From contig NZ_CP007203.1 in assembly GCF_000340565.2 (NCBI RefSeq), forward strand, positions 474,297 to 538,296: 64,000 nucleotides of DNA. The letters are read 5' to 3'. Under the pieces are notes generated by a model. That model ran no database searches and was not told the origin of the DNA. It worked only from the letters and a program-made list of their open reading frames with translations. The DNA comes from Nodularia spumigena CCY9414 (GTDB taxonomy: Bacteria; Cyanobacteriota; Cyanobacteriia; Cyanobacteriales; Nostocaceae). Shown here in pieces: positions 28,087 through 36,458 of the stretch. Made by a program: the position numbers and the translations under genes. Position 1 is the stretch's first letter; each line of letters begins with the position of its first letter.

Positions 28087-28374
28087 ATGCACATTATTTC
28101 TCGTAAAGTATTGCGTCAATTTTGGCAAGAGTATCCTGACAGTCAAACTGCGCTGATTCGTTGGTTTAAGCTGATGCAATCGGCAAACTTTCAAAGTTTT
28201 GAAGAATTACGCTCTGTTTTTCCTAGTGCTGATATTGTCGGTGATTTAATCGTGTTTAATATTGGTGGTAACAAATACAGATTAATTACTTCAATCCACT
28301 TTAATCGTCAGAAAGTTTATATTCGTTATATGTTAACCCATTCAGAATACGACAAAGACACATGGAAAAGTTAA
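28087..28374 (+). CDS. higB: HigB-type toxin of a type II toxin-antitoxin module
   Basis: 95 residues with the RelE/HigB fold: MHIISRKVLRQFWQEYPDSQ, ALIRWFKLMQSANFQSFEEL, VFNIGGNKYRLITSIHFNRQ, ending in KVYIRYMLTHSEYDK with the basic and aromatic residues used for ribosome-dependent mRNA cleavage. Overlaps the antitoxin gene by 13 bp, so translation is coupled. Toxin-first order is typical for HigBA. Confidence 0.9.
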   Translation: MHIISRKVLRQFWQEYPDSQTALIRWFKLMQSANFQSFEELRSVFPSADIVGDLIVFNIGGNKYRLITSIHFNRQKVYIRYMLTHSEYDKDTWKS

Positions 28375-28772
28375 TCACACTTCCCCCAGATATTAATACT
28401 CATTGGAGTGCGATCGCACCACTGCTGACAATTCGCAATGAGGACGAATATGAGCAAGCAATTCAGCGATTAAATAATTTAATTGATGAAATTGGCACAA
28501 ATGAACAGCATCCTCTTTATAATTTGCTTGATACGTTAGGGACGCTGATTGAGGCTTATGAGAGAGAGTATTATTCTATCCCTAATTGTAGCGGTGGCGA
28601 TATATTGGCTTATTTAATGGAGGAACATAAATTATGTTTATCAGATTTACCTGAGATTGGTACATCAGAAACAATAGAGGCTATTTTAAACAAACATCAA
28701 GCACTAACTCTGAGTCAAATTCAGCAGTTAGTACAACGTTTTAAAGTTCAACCTCAAGTATTTTTAGATTAA
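28362..28772 (+). CDS. higA: HigA-type antitoxin with helix-turn-helix
   Basis: 136 residues. The N-terminal ~85 residues are acidic and helical (the toxin-neutralising part). The C-terminal Xre-like helix-turn-helix is GGDILAYLMEEHKLCLSDLP followed by IEAILNKHQALTLSQIQQLV. It binds HigB and represses its own operon in known systems. Starts within the higB 3' end. Confidence 0.9.
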   Translation: MEKLITLPPDINTHWSAIAPLLTIRNEDEYEQAIQRLNNLIDEIGTNEQHPLYNLLDTLGTLIEAYEREYYSIPNCSGGDILAYLMEEHKLCLSDLPEIGTSETIEAILNKHQALTLSQIQQLVQRFKVQPQVFLD

Positions 28773-28788
28773 TCTCGTAGGCAGGTGT

Positions 28789-28848
28789 ACAGCCTGTGGA
28801 GAGGGAAGCGATCGCAATAGTAGAATGAAAGAATCCCAGAGGTGTAAG
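28789..28848 (+). repeat. Right direct repeat of the higBA cassette
   Basis: Same sequence as 27941-28000. Then 28849-29154 holds only further repeats, including a hairpin AACCCGC-CTGC-GCGGGTT at ~28913 and the AAAGCCGCTACGCGTCAT copy. No gene. Confidence 0.85.
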
Positions 28849-29154
28849 AGGTTGTTTGAAAAGTCTAATTTATTACAGCCCTAGCGACTGGAAGTCGCGG
28901 CTATACAAACGAAACCCGCCTGCGCGGGTTAAAAATCCTATTTTTTCATTAATCCAGGTGGCTGGACTTCTCTACGGAAAGCCGCTACGCGTCATGCATG
29001 TGTAGTTATTACAAGAAGCGGACAGACTGTATTAAACAAACCTATAACCGATTTCTCACCTGCAAAATGAAAGGTTCAACAGCATCCCTCTTTTATTCCA
29101 GTTTGTCTCATTTGGGGGAGTGATCGCAATACCTTTAAATATCAGAGGTTGCTG

Positions 29155-29409
29155 TTAAGATATACCTAATAGTCTGCGGGTTTGAGGTCCAACAACACCA
29201 TCTTGACTTAAACCTTTTTCTTCCTGAAACTTCTCCACAGCAGATTCTGTATCGTTATCATAAATACCATTAATTTGATTTGCGCTAAGAAAACCAGCAT
29301 TAACTAGTGCTTGCTGAACTTTGCGAACATCTTCACCTTGCAAAAAATTAGGGGCAGTGATTTTTAGAAGCCTAGCCATAGCAAAACCTTCGGCTGGAGA
29401 CATATCCAT
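29155..29409 (-). CDS. Peptidoglycan-binding domain protein, probably 5'-truncated
   Basis: 84 residues with one PG_binding_1 three-helix unit: EDVRKVQQALVNAGFLSANQ, GIYDNDTESAVEKFQEEKGL, DGVVGPQTRRLLGIS. Upstream of the first ATG the same frame stays open for 26 more codons and reads VDGRFGPQTAAR, the end of a second similar unit, before a stop. So the gene is probably the tail of a longer cell-wall-binding protein. A start other than ATG cannot be excluded. 29490-29742 is AT-rich, no gene. Confidence 0.5.
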   Translation of the reverse strand: MDMSPAEGFAMARLLKITAPNFLQGEDVRKVQQALVNAGFLSANQINGIYDNDTESAVEKFQEEKGLSQDGVVGPQTRRLLGIS

Positions 29410-29742
29410 TCGTGCTGCTGTTTGGGGACCGAATCTACCATCTACTGTTGATCGCTCTAAACCATCAGTAGCAATCCCTCCAAAGGTTTAGGTTTTGAGC
29501 CAATTAAACCGCAAAATTGTTTTAAATTGTTAAAATTCGCTATTTAAATAATATAGTATTAATAAGCACGTCAAGCAATCGCTATACTCTTGTAAATCTT
29601 CATCTGATGTCCATATACTCTCACTAACGCCACTTTACTAACATTCAGTGAAATCAAACCACTTAGAGTATGAGGCTGACTCTAAGCTGACTAATTCTCT
29701 TGTTTGCTTGGGGTTGTGTAAATCAAATACAACGTTTTCTTC

Positions 29743-30447
29743 ATGCCTAAAAAACAACGCAAACGTGGTGCAATCCTTACGCCCAAAGGATTGCATAAAC
29801 TTCAGTATGCAAGACAACAAGCAGAATTTAATGAAAACAAAAATAAGCGATTTACACTTGATTATCTGAGTTATCACATAGGTTTAGACACTCATACCCT
29901 GTGTAAAATTTTTAGGCGTAAAAGCAAGGTTGATACGCAGTCTCTGACTCGATGCTTTCAGGCCTTCAACCTGTTATTAGAGCCGGATGATTATGAGATA
30001 CCCACGACTCCACTGCTCATAACTAGCTCACAGTCACAGCAGCCAGAGGCCTACAAAGATAAGACTTTAGACAGACAGGAGAGCGAAGAACTTGGGCTAA
30101 AATTTGACCTAGATGTAAATGAGGTTAGGTTGACGATGACTGCACCTACAGAAATTCGCCAAAGAGCGATCGCACTACTGCAACAATTACCAGGAGAGTC
30201 TTTATTAAAAGCACTAGAATTTTTAGAATCCCTTGCTTATGAGTCTTTACCTCTATCCGAAACCCCAGAAACTGCCAATAGCGAAGCAGCTTTATTACAA
30301 ATTATTCAAAGTCGGTTATCTCTGGAAGAACAAAATAGATTCTCTTATCTGCGTCAGCAAAAAGAGAATGGAGAAATTACCGAAGCTGAGAATCAAGAAC
30401 TACTGACATACATTAATCGTGTTAAACAACAAGATACTGACGCGTAG
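29743..30447 (+). CDS. Regulator with the N-terminal domain of Nostoc NB-ARC/kinase proteins, plus antitoxin-like tail
   Basis: 234 residues. Residues ~10-86 (LTPKGLHKLQYARQ...FTLDYLSYHIGLDTHTLCKI... VDTQSLTRCFQAFNLLLEPDDY) match a helical DNA-binding-like domain usually seen at the N-terminus of large cyanobacterial NB-ARC/WD40 and signalling proteins. Here it stands without an effector. The middle (~126-168, QRAIALLQQLPGESLLKALE) resembles a DUF2281-type antitoxin helix pair, and the charged end (LSLEEQNRFSYLRQQKENGE) a helical tail. No toxin gene is adjacent. Function inferred only. Confidence 0.6.
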   Translation: MPKKQRKRGAILTPKGLHKLQYARQQAEFNENKNKRFTLDYLSYHIGLDTHTLCKIFRRKSKVDTQSLTRCFQAFNLLLEPDDYEIPTTPLLITSSQSQQPEAYKDKTLDRQESEELGLKFDLDVNEVRLTMTAPTEIRQRAIALLQQLPGESLLKALEFLESLAYESLPLSETPETANSEAALLQIIQSRLSLEEQNRFSYLRQQKENGEITEAENQELLTYINRVKQQDTDA

Positions 30448-30540
30448 AAACATTGATTCAGTTAGGTGAAATTCGCTAAATTGATTTAAAAGTGCTGATG
30501 AATGAGTTTTTACGATAAATCACTTAAACACTGTCCTATA

Positions 30541-32073
30541 TTATTGCATCCTATCGATTGTGCGGTATTGAATCGCTTCAGCTATATGATTGGCTTTTAA
30601 TTCATCTTCTCCTGCTAAATCTGCGATAGTCCTGGCTACTTTGAGAATGCGATCGCTCGCCCTTGCAGATAAGCCTAATTTTCTAATTGCTGCTTCTAAT
30701 AAACTGCGGCTAGCATCATCTAACTTGCACCATTTCTGAAGATGATGGCTTTGCATTTGAGCATTGCAACGCAGATTTGGTTCTCCTTGAAAACGTTTAA
30801 CAGCGCGATCGCGTGCCTTTGTAACTCTCTCCAAAACTGAAGTTGAACCTTCTCCCGTGGGTTGTTGGGTAATTTCCTCTGGCTTTAAACGATTCACTGC
30901 AACTTGTAAATCAATCCGATCCATCAAAGGTCCCGAAAGCTTTGCCCAATAATTCTCCCGTTGTCTGGGTGAACAGGTACACTGTTGAATAGTATCGCCA
31001 TAGTAACCGCAAGGACAGGGATTTGTACTGGCGACTAAAGTAAATTGCGCCGGAAACATCACCGATTGTCTAGTACGAGAAATGGTAACATAACCATCTT
31101 CTAAAGGTTGGCGAAGAAATTCTAATACATCTCTTTTAAACTCAGTTAACTCATCGAGAAAAAGAATACCTTGATGTGATAAAGATATCTCCCCAGGACG
31201 GGGAAAGCTACCACCACCAACTAGAGAAGGTCCCGATGCTGAATGGTGAGGACTGCGAAAAGGTCTTTCTCGTACTAATGAACCGCGATTTTTCAACAAC
31301 CCAGCCACCGAGTGAATCCGAGTCACTTCTAAAGATTCCGCAAACTCCAAAGGTGGTAAAATACCCGGTAAACGTCTTGCTAACATCGTTTTCCCACTTC
31401 CTGGAGGTCCAACAAATATTAAATTATGACCACCAGCTGCTGCAATTTCCAAAGCCCGACGAGCATGAGCCTGACCTTTGACATCTTGTAAATCTGCTAA
31501 AATTGAAGATGTGGCAATTAAAGTTTCTGGCTTTTCATTTAATTTTACAGGTTTGAATTTGCCCGGATTATTTAGTAAATCAACTACATCAGAAATATGA
31601 TGACAACCATAAACATTTAATCCTTGGACAACGGCAGCTTCTTGAGCATTGTCAACAGGAACAACTAAACCAGAAATTCCCATTTTCTCAGCAGTTGCAG
31701 CAATAGGTAAAACACCAGCAACCGGACGCAAAGTACCATCTAAAGAAACTTCACCTAAAAATAAAAAATCCCCTAATAAATCAGGGTTTACTTGTTCAGA
31801 AGCTGCTAAAATTCCCACACTAATAGGTAAATCAAAAGCAGGTCCTTCTTTCCTTAAATCTGCGGGAGTGAGGTTAATTACAATCTTTCTCATGGGAAAA
31901 GCAAAACCCGCATTTTTCAAAGTGGCTTTTACCCGTTCTTTTGATTCTTGAATCGCCGAATCTGGTAAACCTAAAATTACAATTCCCGGTAAACCACCAG
32001 AAACATCCACTTCCACACCCACCTTCACCGCGTCGATACCAACAATAGATGCACTCCAGACTCTAGCCAGCAT
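30541..32073 (-). CDS. YifB/ComM-family AAA+ ATPase (Mg-chelatase-like)
   Basis: 510 residues. The N-terminal Lon-like domain (ARVWSASIVGIDAVKVGVEV; GDFLFLGEVSLDGTLRPVAG) is followed by a Mg-chelatase AAA+ domain with Walker A FVGPPGSGKTMLARRLPGIL and Walker B ILFLDELTEF, sensor STNPCPCGYYGD with four Cys nearby, and a C-terminal magnesium-chelatase helical domain. ComM-type helicases promote branch migration during natural transformation. It stands alone with ATG start. Confidence 0.92.
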   Translation of the reverse strand: MLARVWSASIVGIDAVKVGVEVDVSGGLPGIVILGLPDSAIQESKERVKATLKNAGFAFPMRKIVINLTPADLRKEGPAFDLPISVGILAASEQVNPDLLGDFLFLGEVSLDGTLRPVAGVLPIAATAEKMGISGLVVPVDNAQEAAVVQGLNVYGCHHISDVVDLLNNPGKFKPVKLNEKPETLIATSSILADLQDVKGQAHARRALEIAAAGGHNLIFVGPPGSGKTMLARRLPGILPPLEFAESLEVTRIHSVAGLLKNRGSLVRERPFRSPHHSASGPSLVGGGSFPRPGEISLSHQGILFLDELTEFKRDVLEFLRQPLEDGYVTISRTRQSVMFPAQFTLVASTNPCPCGYYGDTIQQCTCSPRQRENYWAKLSGPLMDRIDLQVAVNRLKPEEITQQPTGEGSTSVLERVTKARDRAVKRFQGEPNLRCNAQMQSHHLQKWCKLDDASRSLLEAAIRKLGLSARASDRILKVARTIADLAGEDELKANHIAEAIQYRTIDRMQ

Positions 32074-32181
32074 TGTTCATATATGAATAAACCCTAATTA
32101 TATCAAACCAGATTTTCAGGTAAATTAACAATGAGTGAAATCACCGAATACAAATGTTATTAAAAACTTTTAAAACACCCT

Positions 32182-34500
32182 CTAAGGAATGATACACTTT
32201 AAATTACCTAAATTAACCATTTGTTCCTGAGACTGGGGAATAGTTAGCTCAAAATTACAAATACCGCCTTCATAGTCCACATTAGCTGCATATTTTCCCG
32301 GAGCAACACTGTCTAAATAAAAATCTCCTTCCTTACCAATAGGTGAGTTAATAATTTGATTATTCACAGTTATATTTAACTGACCATAGGAAGGAATTAC
32401 AGTTTTTCCTGATGTTTCTACCGACAAAGTACCAACAATACTCTGAATTAGTTGCACAGGAAAACGCACAACCGCCCCACCTCGAAAAGGTGGAGTAATT
32501 ACTTTTTCATTAGCATCAATTTTGTAGTTTAAAGGAATATCTTCATCTTGGATTTTCAAATTATTCCCATTATAAGGGCGCAGATTAGTAATTATTAAAT
32601 TACCGCGATAATCAGTGCGTCCAACTTCCTGATTATTACTGTAACCACGCACACCCCTCACCCCTGGAACTTGTATGAGTGCAAAGCTTTGGGTAACGGG
32701 AGGAGCAATAAAAACACTATTTCCTATCCCGATAATACTACCAGAAACATTAACAGAACCACTATTTTTACCATTACTGCGGTTGAGGTTTAACTCATAA
32801 ACGCCAAAGGGAGCGCGATACTGAATACTACCATTAGCGGGAATTTTTTCCCCGTTGGGGTTAACCTGAAGACGGTAGCCCAAGCCATTTCCCGCCGGTG
32901 GAGATTTCTGCACAGATACAGTTGAGTTAATTGCAGTTTTACCATTGGTATCTTGCCGATTAATACTAGCTCTAGCATTACCTAAAGTATAATTGAAACC
33001 GATAAATAGTTCATTTGTAGTTGGTTGTGTAGGTTGGTTAGACCGGCTGAGATTTATAGATAAATCTGCATGGGAATTGAGACGCAAACTACTGGTGAGA
33101 GCTAGGCGGTTACTGTGTCCTTTATCACGGAAGTCAGAGGACGCATACTGCAAACCTAAGCTTAAATTACGGGTGGGAGAGACAGAAATAAAAGCATTAT
33201 TTTCTAACTTGGCTCTGTCATCTAATGCTGTCAAACTTAAATTAGCATATTGGTCACTCAACAGCCGCACCGAACCACCAAAACCGATATTACGACCAGA
33301 ATAGCTATAGGTGAGGGCAGCCGCAGCCCCGGGAATTCCTGATTCACTACTGACGGCTAGGGATAGTCCTAAAGCCCCAAAGGGTAGGGTAGTGGTTAGA
33401 CTAGAACCACCACTAATTAAATTACTAGCAACCTCCAAGCGCCCGCCCAGGGTCAGGGAGTTGGTGATACCCTGACGATAGCGACCGAGAAAGGCCAAAG
33501 AACCATAATTAAAATTATCAGAATCTAGTTTAAATCGCTGTAAACCTAAATTAAAACTGTAGTCAGATAAACCGGGTTTTAGCAACCCTGGAGCAAAATA
33601 AAAAGGTGAAGTGATTACCTGTTCTCGACCCAAAGCATCACGAATTACAACTTTTTTATAACCACTACCGGTAGGTAGGAGTAAATTATCAAATTGAAAG
33701 CGACCGGGGGGTACTTCTGTTTGATTTACTCTTTGTCCATTAACAAAAACCTCTACTTTGGAAGGTGTTAAGGCTACACCAGATAAACTAAAAGTTGGTT
33801 GTTGAATGACATCAGGATTTAGTCCAAAATCCCGTGACTTACTCACACCAGCCATAAACATTCCTCCCCCTAAATCACCGGTGCTGGCAAAGGAATCACC
33901 AACTACCCATTTAGTCATTTTTTGGGGATTATCTAAGGTGAAGTTGGTTAAACCTCGCAACCAAGAACCGTCAGTTTTGCGGGAAAAACTGGTATAAAGT
34001 AAACTTTTATTAATGCTTAATCCTGATTCTCCAAAAAATGTATAATTGTTAAACTTGAATTTTTCAATGTCAACAGGTAAATTAAAAGCATAATTAAAGA
34101 AAACACTAGTGTTTTGACTATAAGTAATATTTTTTTGTGACTCCTGACCTAAATTAAATGAATTACTCCTTAATAATTCCGGTTGGGCTGTTATACTTAA
34201 AGTTAAGGCTTTTTTATCAAAAATATAGCTGACCTGGGGAGCTAAGGAAACCAGAGAAACATAAATTTCATTATTAATAGTTTCTCGACTACCAGCGAAA
34301 CTTTCTAACCCGGCTTTTTCTAAATCAGGAAGACTAACAAGAATATCCTGGGGGCGTAAAATCACAAAAATTGCTTCTTTAGCCACCTGATTAACGGTAA
34401 GTTCCAAAATGGCATTTTGTTCTTGTGCAGCAACCTCAGAACAGACTACAAAACTCCAACCCGAAACTAACAGCAACCACCAGCCATTATTTACAGACAT
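32182..34500 (-). CDS. Outer-membrane usher (PapC/FimD-like)
   Basis: 772 residues. Signal peptide to ~residue 25 (AAAQ-type cut after SEVAA). The N-terminal domain contains ILRPQDILVSLPDLEKAGLE. A long region rich in beta strands follows, with GGGMFMAGVSKSRDFGLNPD, RFQFDNLLLPTGSGYKKVVI and VVIRDALGREQVITSPFYFA, typical of the usher pore. C-terminal domains hold GRTDYRGNLIITNLRPYNGN and GAVVRFPV. It would secrete and assemble pilus-like fibres with a chaperone. The - strand chaperone remnant lies upstream, separated by an opposite-strand SCPU gene. Confidence 0.9.
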   Translation of the reverse strand: MSVNNGWWLLLVSGWSFVVCSEVAAQEQNAILELTVNQVAKEAIFVILRPQDILVSLPDLEKAGLESFAGSRETINNEIYVSLVSLAPQVSYIFDKKALTLSITAQPELLRSNSFNLGQESQKNITYSQNTSVFFNYAFNLPVDIEKFKFNNYTFFGESGLSINKSLLYTSFSRKTDGSWLRGLTNFTLDNPQKMTKWVVGDSFASTGDLGGGMFMAGVSKSRDFGLNPDVIQQPTFSLSGVALTPSKVEVFVNGQRVNQTEVPPGRFQFDNLLLPTGSGYKKVVIRDALGREQVITSPFYFAPGLLKPGLSDYSFNLGLQRFKLDSDNFNYGSLAFLGRYRQGITNSLTLGGRLEVASNLISGGSSLTTTLPFGALGLSLAVSSESGIPGAAAALTYSYSGRNIGFGGSVRLLSDQYANLSLTALDDRAKLENNAFISVSPTRNLSLGLQYASSDFRDKGHSNRLALTSSLRLNSHADLSINLSRSNQPTQPTTNELFIGFNYTLGNARASINRQDTNGKTAINSTVSVQKSPPAGNGLGYRLQVNPNGEKIPANGSIQYRAPFGVYELNLNRSNGKNSGSVNVSGSIIGIGNSVFIAPPVTQSFALIQVPGVRGVRGYSNNQEVGRTDYRGNLIITNLRPYNGNNLKIQDEDIPLNYKIDANEKVITPPFRGGAVVRFPVQLIQSIVGTLSVETSGKTVIPSYGQLNITVNNQIINSPIGKEGDFYLDSVAPGKYAANVDYEGGICNFELTIPQSQEQMVNLGNLKCIIP

Positions 34501-34506
34501 AAAACC

Positions 34507-35019
34507 ATGAAATTGCGCCCTTCCCTATTAACTGTTTTGTTACTTATGGCTAGTTCCACTGCTCCCGCAATGGCAGGTAGCGCAAATGCTAATTTGAATG
34601 TTTCTGCTTCAGTAGTTCCTAGTATTGTAATTACCCCAGCTGCTGCTCCTGTGCCAATACCAGTTGAGAACATAACTAACCCGTCTACTCCGGCAACGGC
34701 AACAGTACCAATCGCTATCACTTTACCGAGTAATACTACTGGGAAAATTACCCTGGGACAAGGACAAAATCCCTCTACTGGCTCCACAGACACTCAGCCC
34801 GTGCGCCGCATGACTGATGGTGCGGGAAATTACTTATTGTATGAATTATATCAAGATGAATCTAGGACAATAATTTGGGGGAACACCGATAACACTGCTT
34901 TGTCATTGACTGGTACGGGTTCAGCCAGTAATGTCAATCTTTATATTAAGATTCCGGCGGGGCAAAATGTGCCGGCGGGAAATTACCAGGACACGGTGCA
35001 ACTGAAAGCGGCTTTGTAA
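34507..35019 (+). CDS. Spore-coat-U (SCPU)-domain protein, probable fibre subunit
   Basis: 170 residues with a clear signal peptide (MKLRPSLLTVLLLMASSTAPAMA, cut before GSANANLNVSASV). The SCPU fold is an immunoglobulin-like secreted domain: N-terminal strand ANLNVSASVVPSIVI, then MTDGAGNYLLYELYQDESRT and the conserved end IPAGQNVPAGNYQDTVQLKA. Such proteins are subunits of chaperone-usher-secreted fibres. The ATG is only 6 bp from the ATG of the divergent usher gene, so each promoter must lie inside the other's coding region. Confidence 0.88.
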   Translation: MKLRPSLLTVLLLMASSTAPAMAGSANANLNVSASVVPSIVITPAAAPVPIPVENITNPSTPATATVPIAITLPSNTTGKITLGQGQNPSTGSTDTQPVRRMTDGAGNYLLYELYQDESRTIIWGNTDNTALSLTGTGSASNVNLYIKIPAGQNVPAGNYQDTVQLKAAL

Positions 35020-35106
35020 GCATTTTGAAATTAACCCCACCCTAACCCTCCCCTTACCAAGGGGAGGGGACAAGATTCTCCAGTTTCCCCCCTTTACAAG
35101 GGGGGA

Positions 35107-35730
35107 CTAAGGGGGGTAAGCAGCAGCACAAGCGCCCTGGGGAGTATCTAGGGTTTCTTTCAGGGTGGTTTTTGCAGTTTTGACTTCCACTACCAGTTTC
35201 TTGACCCCATTACATTTTTCCTTGGGTGGTAATTCTACACTGTAGGATTTAGTATTACCCGCTAAAATATACCAACTATTAACAGCAGTTTCAATAATTT
35301 TTTCCCCTGTGGCACTTACTCCTTGGACTGTAATTTGCTGTGGACGAAGATTCACATTACCAGTATTATTAATCTCAAAAGATAAATTACCTTTTTTGAT
35401 TGCTAGTTGTCCCATTTTTCCTGACTGGTTGATTTGGTTCGGTTGTAGAAAAATAGGAATACTTAAATTAGTTAAGACTTGGACTGCATTCTGAGTGGGT
35501 TGACTGGTTTTTGTCGGTAGTTCTTCCACAATCAGTCGGTAAGTTTTTTCAACAGTATTAATGGGAACTTTAGAACCGAGTCTAATTTGCCGCTCTTCCT
35601 GGGATTCTACGGAAAGTAGAGATGGAAACAGAATAATATCTTCAGTAGGGGTGAGTTTGTCTTCTCCTTGGGCATTTTGTTCCCATTTGAATACTTTGAA
35701 TTGAAAGCTGGCAGATTCATTCTCTATCAA
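35107..35730 (-). pseudogene. Fimbrial chaperone, N-terminus lost
   Basis: Reads FQFKVFKWEQNAQGEDKLTP, the RQIRLGS motif (Arg of the chaperone active site region), EKTYRLIVEELPTK and the C-terminal IG-like half (LSFEINNTGNVNLRPQQITV). Family members are ~235-250 residues with a signal peptide and the first strand; here ~45-50 N-terminal residues are missing. The only start is TTG and a stop lies 5 codons upstream. The break lies at ~35735, next to the divergent Uma2 gene. Probably inactive. C-terminal Cys in KEKCNG and QGACAAA. Confidence 0.75.
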
Positions 35731-35775
35731 GTATAATTAAATCATCCATAACAGTGAAGTTAAGGTATATAAATC

Positions 35776-36390
35776 ATGGTTCAAGTTTTACAAAAACCAG
35801 TAACCTTTGCAGAATTTGCAGATTGGAAACCAGATGGAGAACGCTATGAACTGCATAATGGAGTAATTGTGGAAATGTCACAACCAACAGGACTACATGA
35901 AGATATCATAGGTTTTACAGCTAGAAAAATAACTGTAGAATTTGATAGATTAAATCTTCCTTATTCCATTCCTAAACAAGCATTAGTCAAACCACCTGAA
36001 AGCGAATCAGGTTATTTACCAGATATTCTATTATTAAACCGGACTAATTTAGTCAGTGAACCTCTGTGGCAAAAACAATCAACTGTAACTCAAGCTGCTT
36101 CTATTCCCTTAATTGTTGAAGTTGTCAGCACTAATTGGCGCGATGACTACTTAACTAAATTACGAGATTATGAAGAGATTGGTATTCCTGAATATTGGAT
36201 TATTGATTATTTAGGTTTAGGTGGTATTCGTTATATAGGTAGTCCTAAACAACCTACTATATCTATTCATTTGTTGATTGATGGTGAGTATCAAGTAACG
36301 CAGTTTAGAAATGATGAAAGGATCATATCATCAACTTTTCCAGATTTGAATTTGACTGCCCAACAGATTTTTCAAGCTGGTAATATTTGA
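35776..36390 (+). CDS. Uma2-family (DUF820) putative endonuclease
   Basis: 204 residues with the PD-(D/E)XK core: FADWKPDGERYELHNGVIVE, the catalytic block ESGYLPDILLLNR, LIVEVVSTNWRDDYLTKLRD (E-x-V-S) and YEEIGIPEYWIIDYLGLGGI. Very many paralogues occur in cyanobacteria, often with repeats. The cellular role is unknown, possibly nuclease of mobile or defence elements. Starts close to the broken end of the chaperone gene. Confidence 0.88.
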   Translation: MVQVLQKPVTFAEFADWKPDGERYELHNGVIVEMSQPTGLHEDIIGFTARKITVEFDRLNLPYSIPKQALVKPPESESGYLPDILLLNRTNLVSEPLWQKQSTVTQAASIPLIVEVVSTNWRDDYLTKLRDYEEIGIPEYWIIDYLGLGGIRYIGSPKQPTISIHLLIDGEYQVTQFRNDERIISSTFPDLNLTAQQIFQAGNI

Positions 36391-36458
36391 GCAGTATTTA
36401 TCTTTATTGTTCTTTACGCATTACTTGATTCTCAATTCAATCTTTGAGTAATTAATGG

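Noticed and set aside
34491-34793. - strand frame opposite the SCPU gene that would join the usher operon
   Set aside because: The + strand reading has a proper signal peptide and SCPU end motif; the - strand one has neither.
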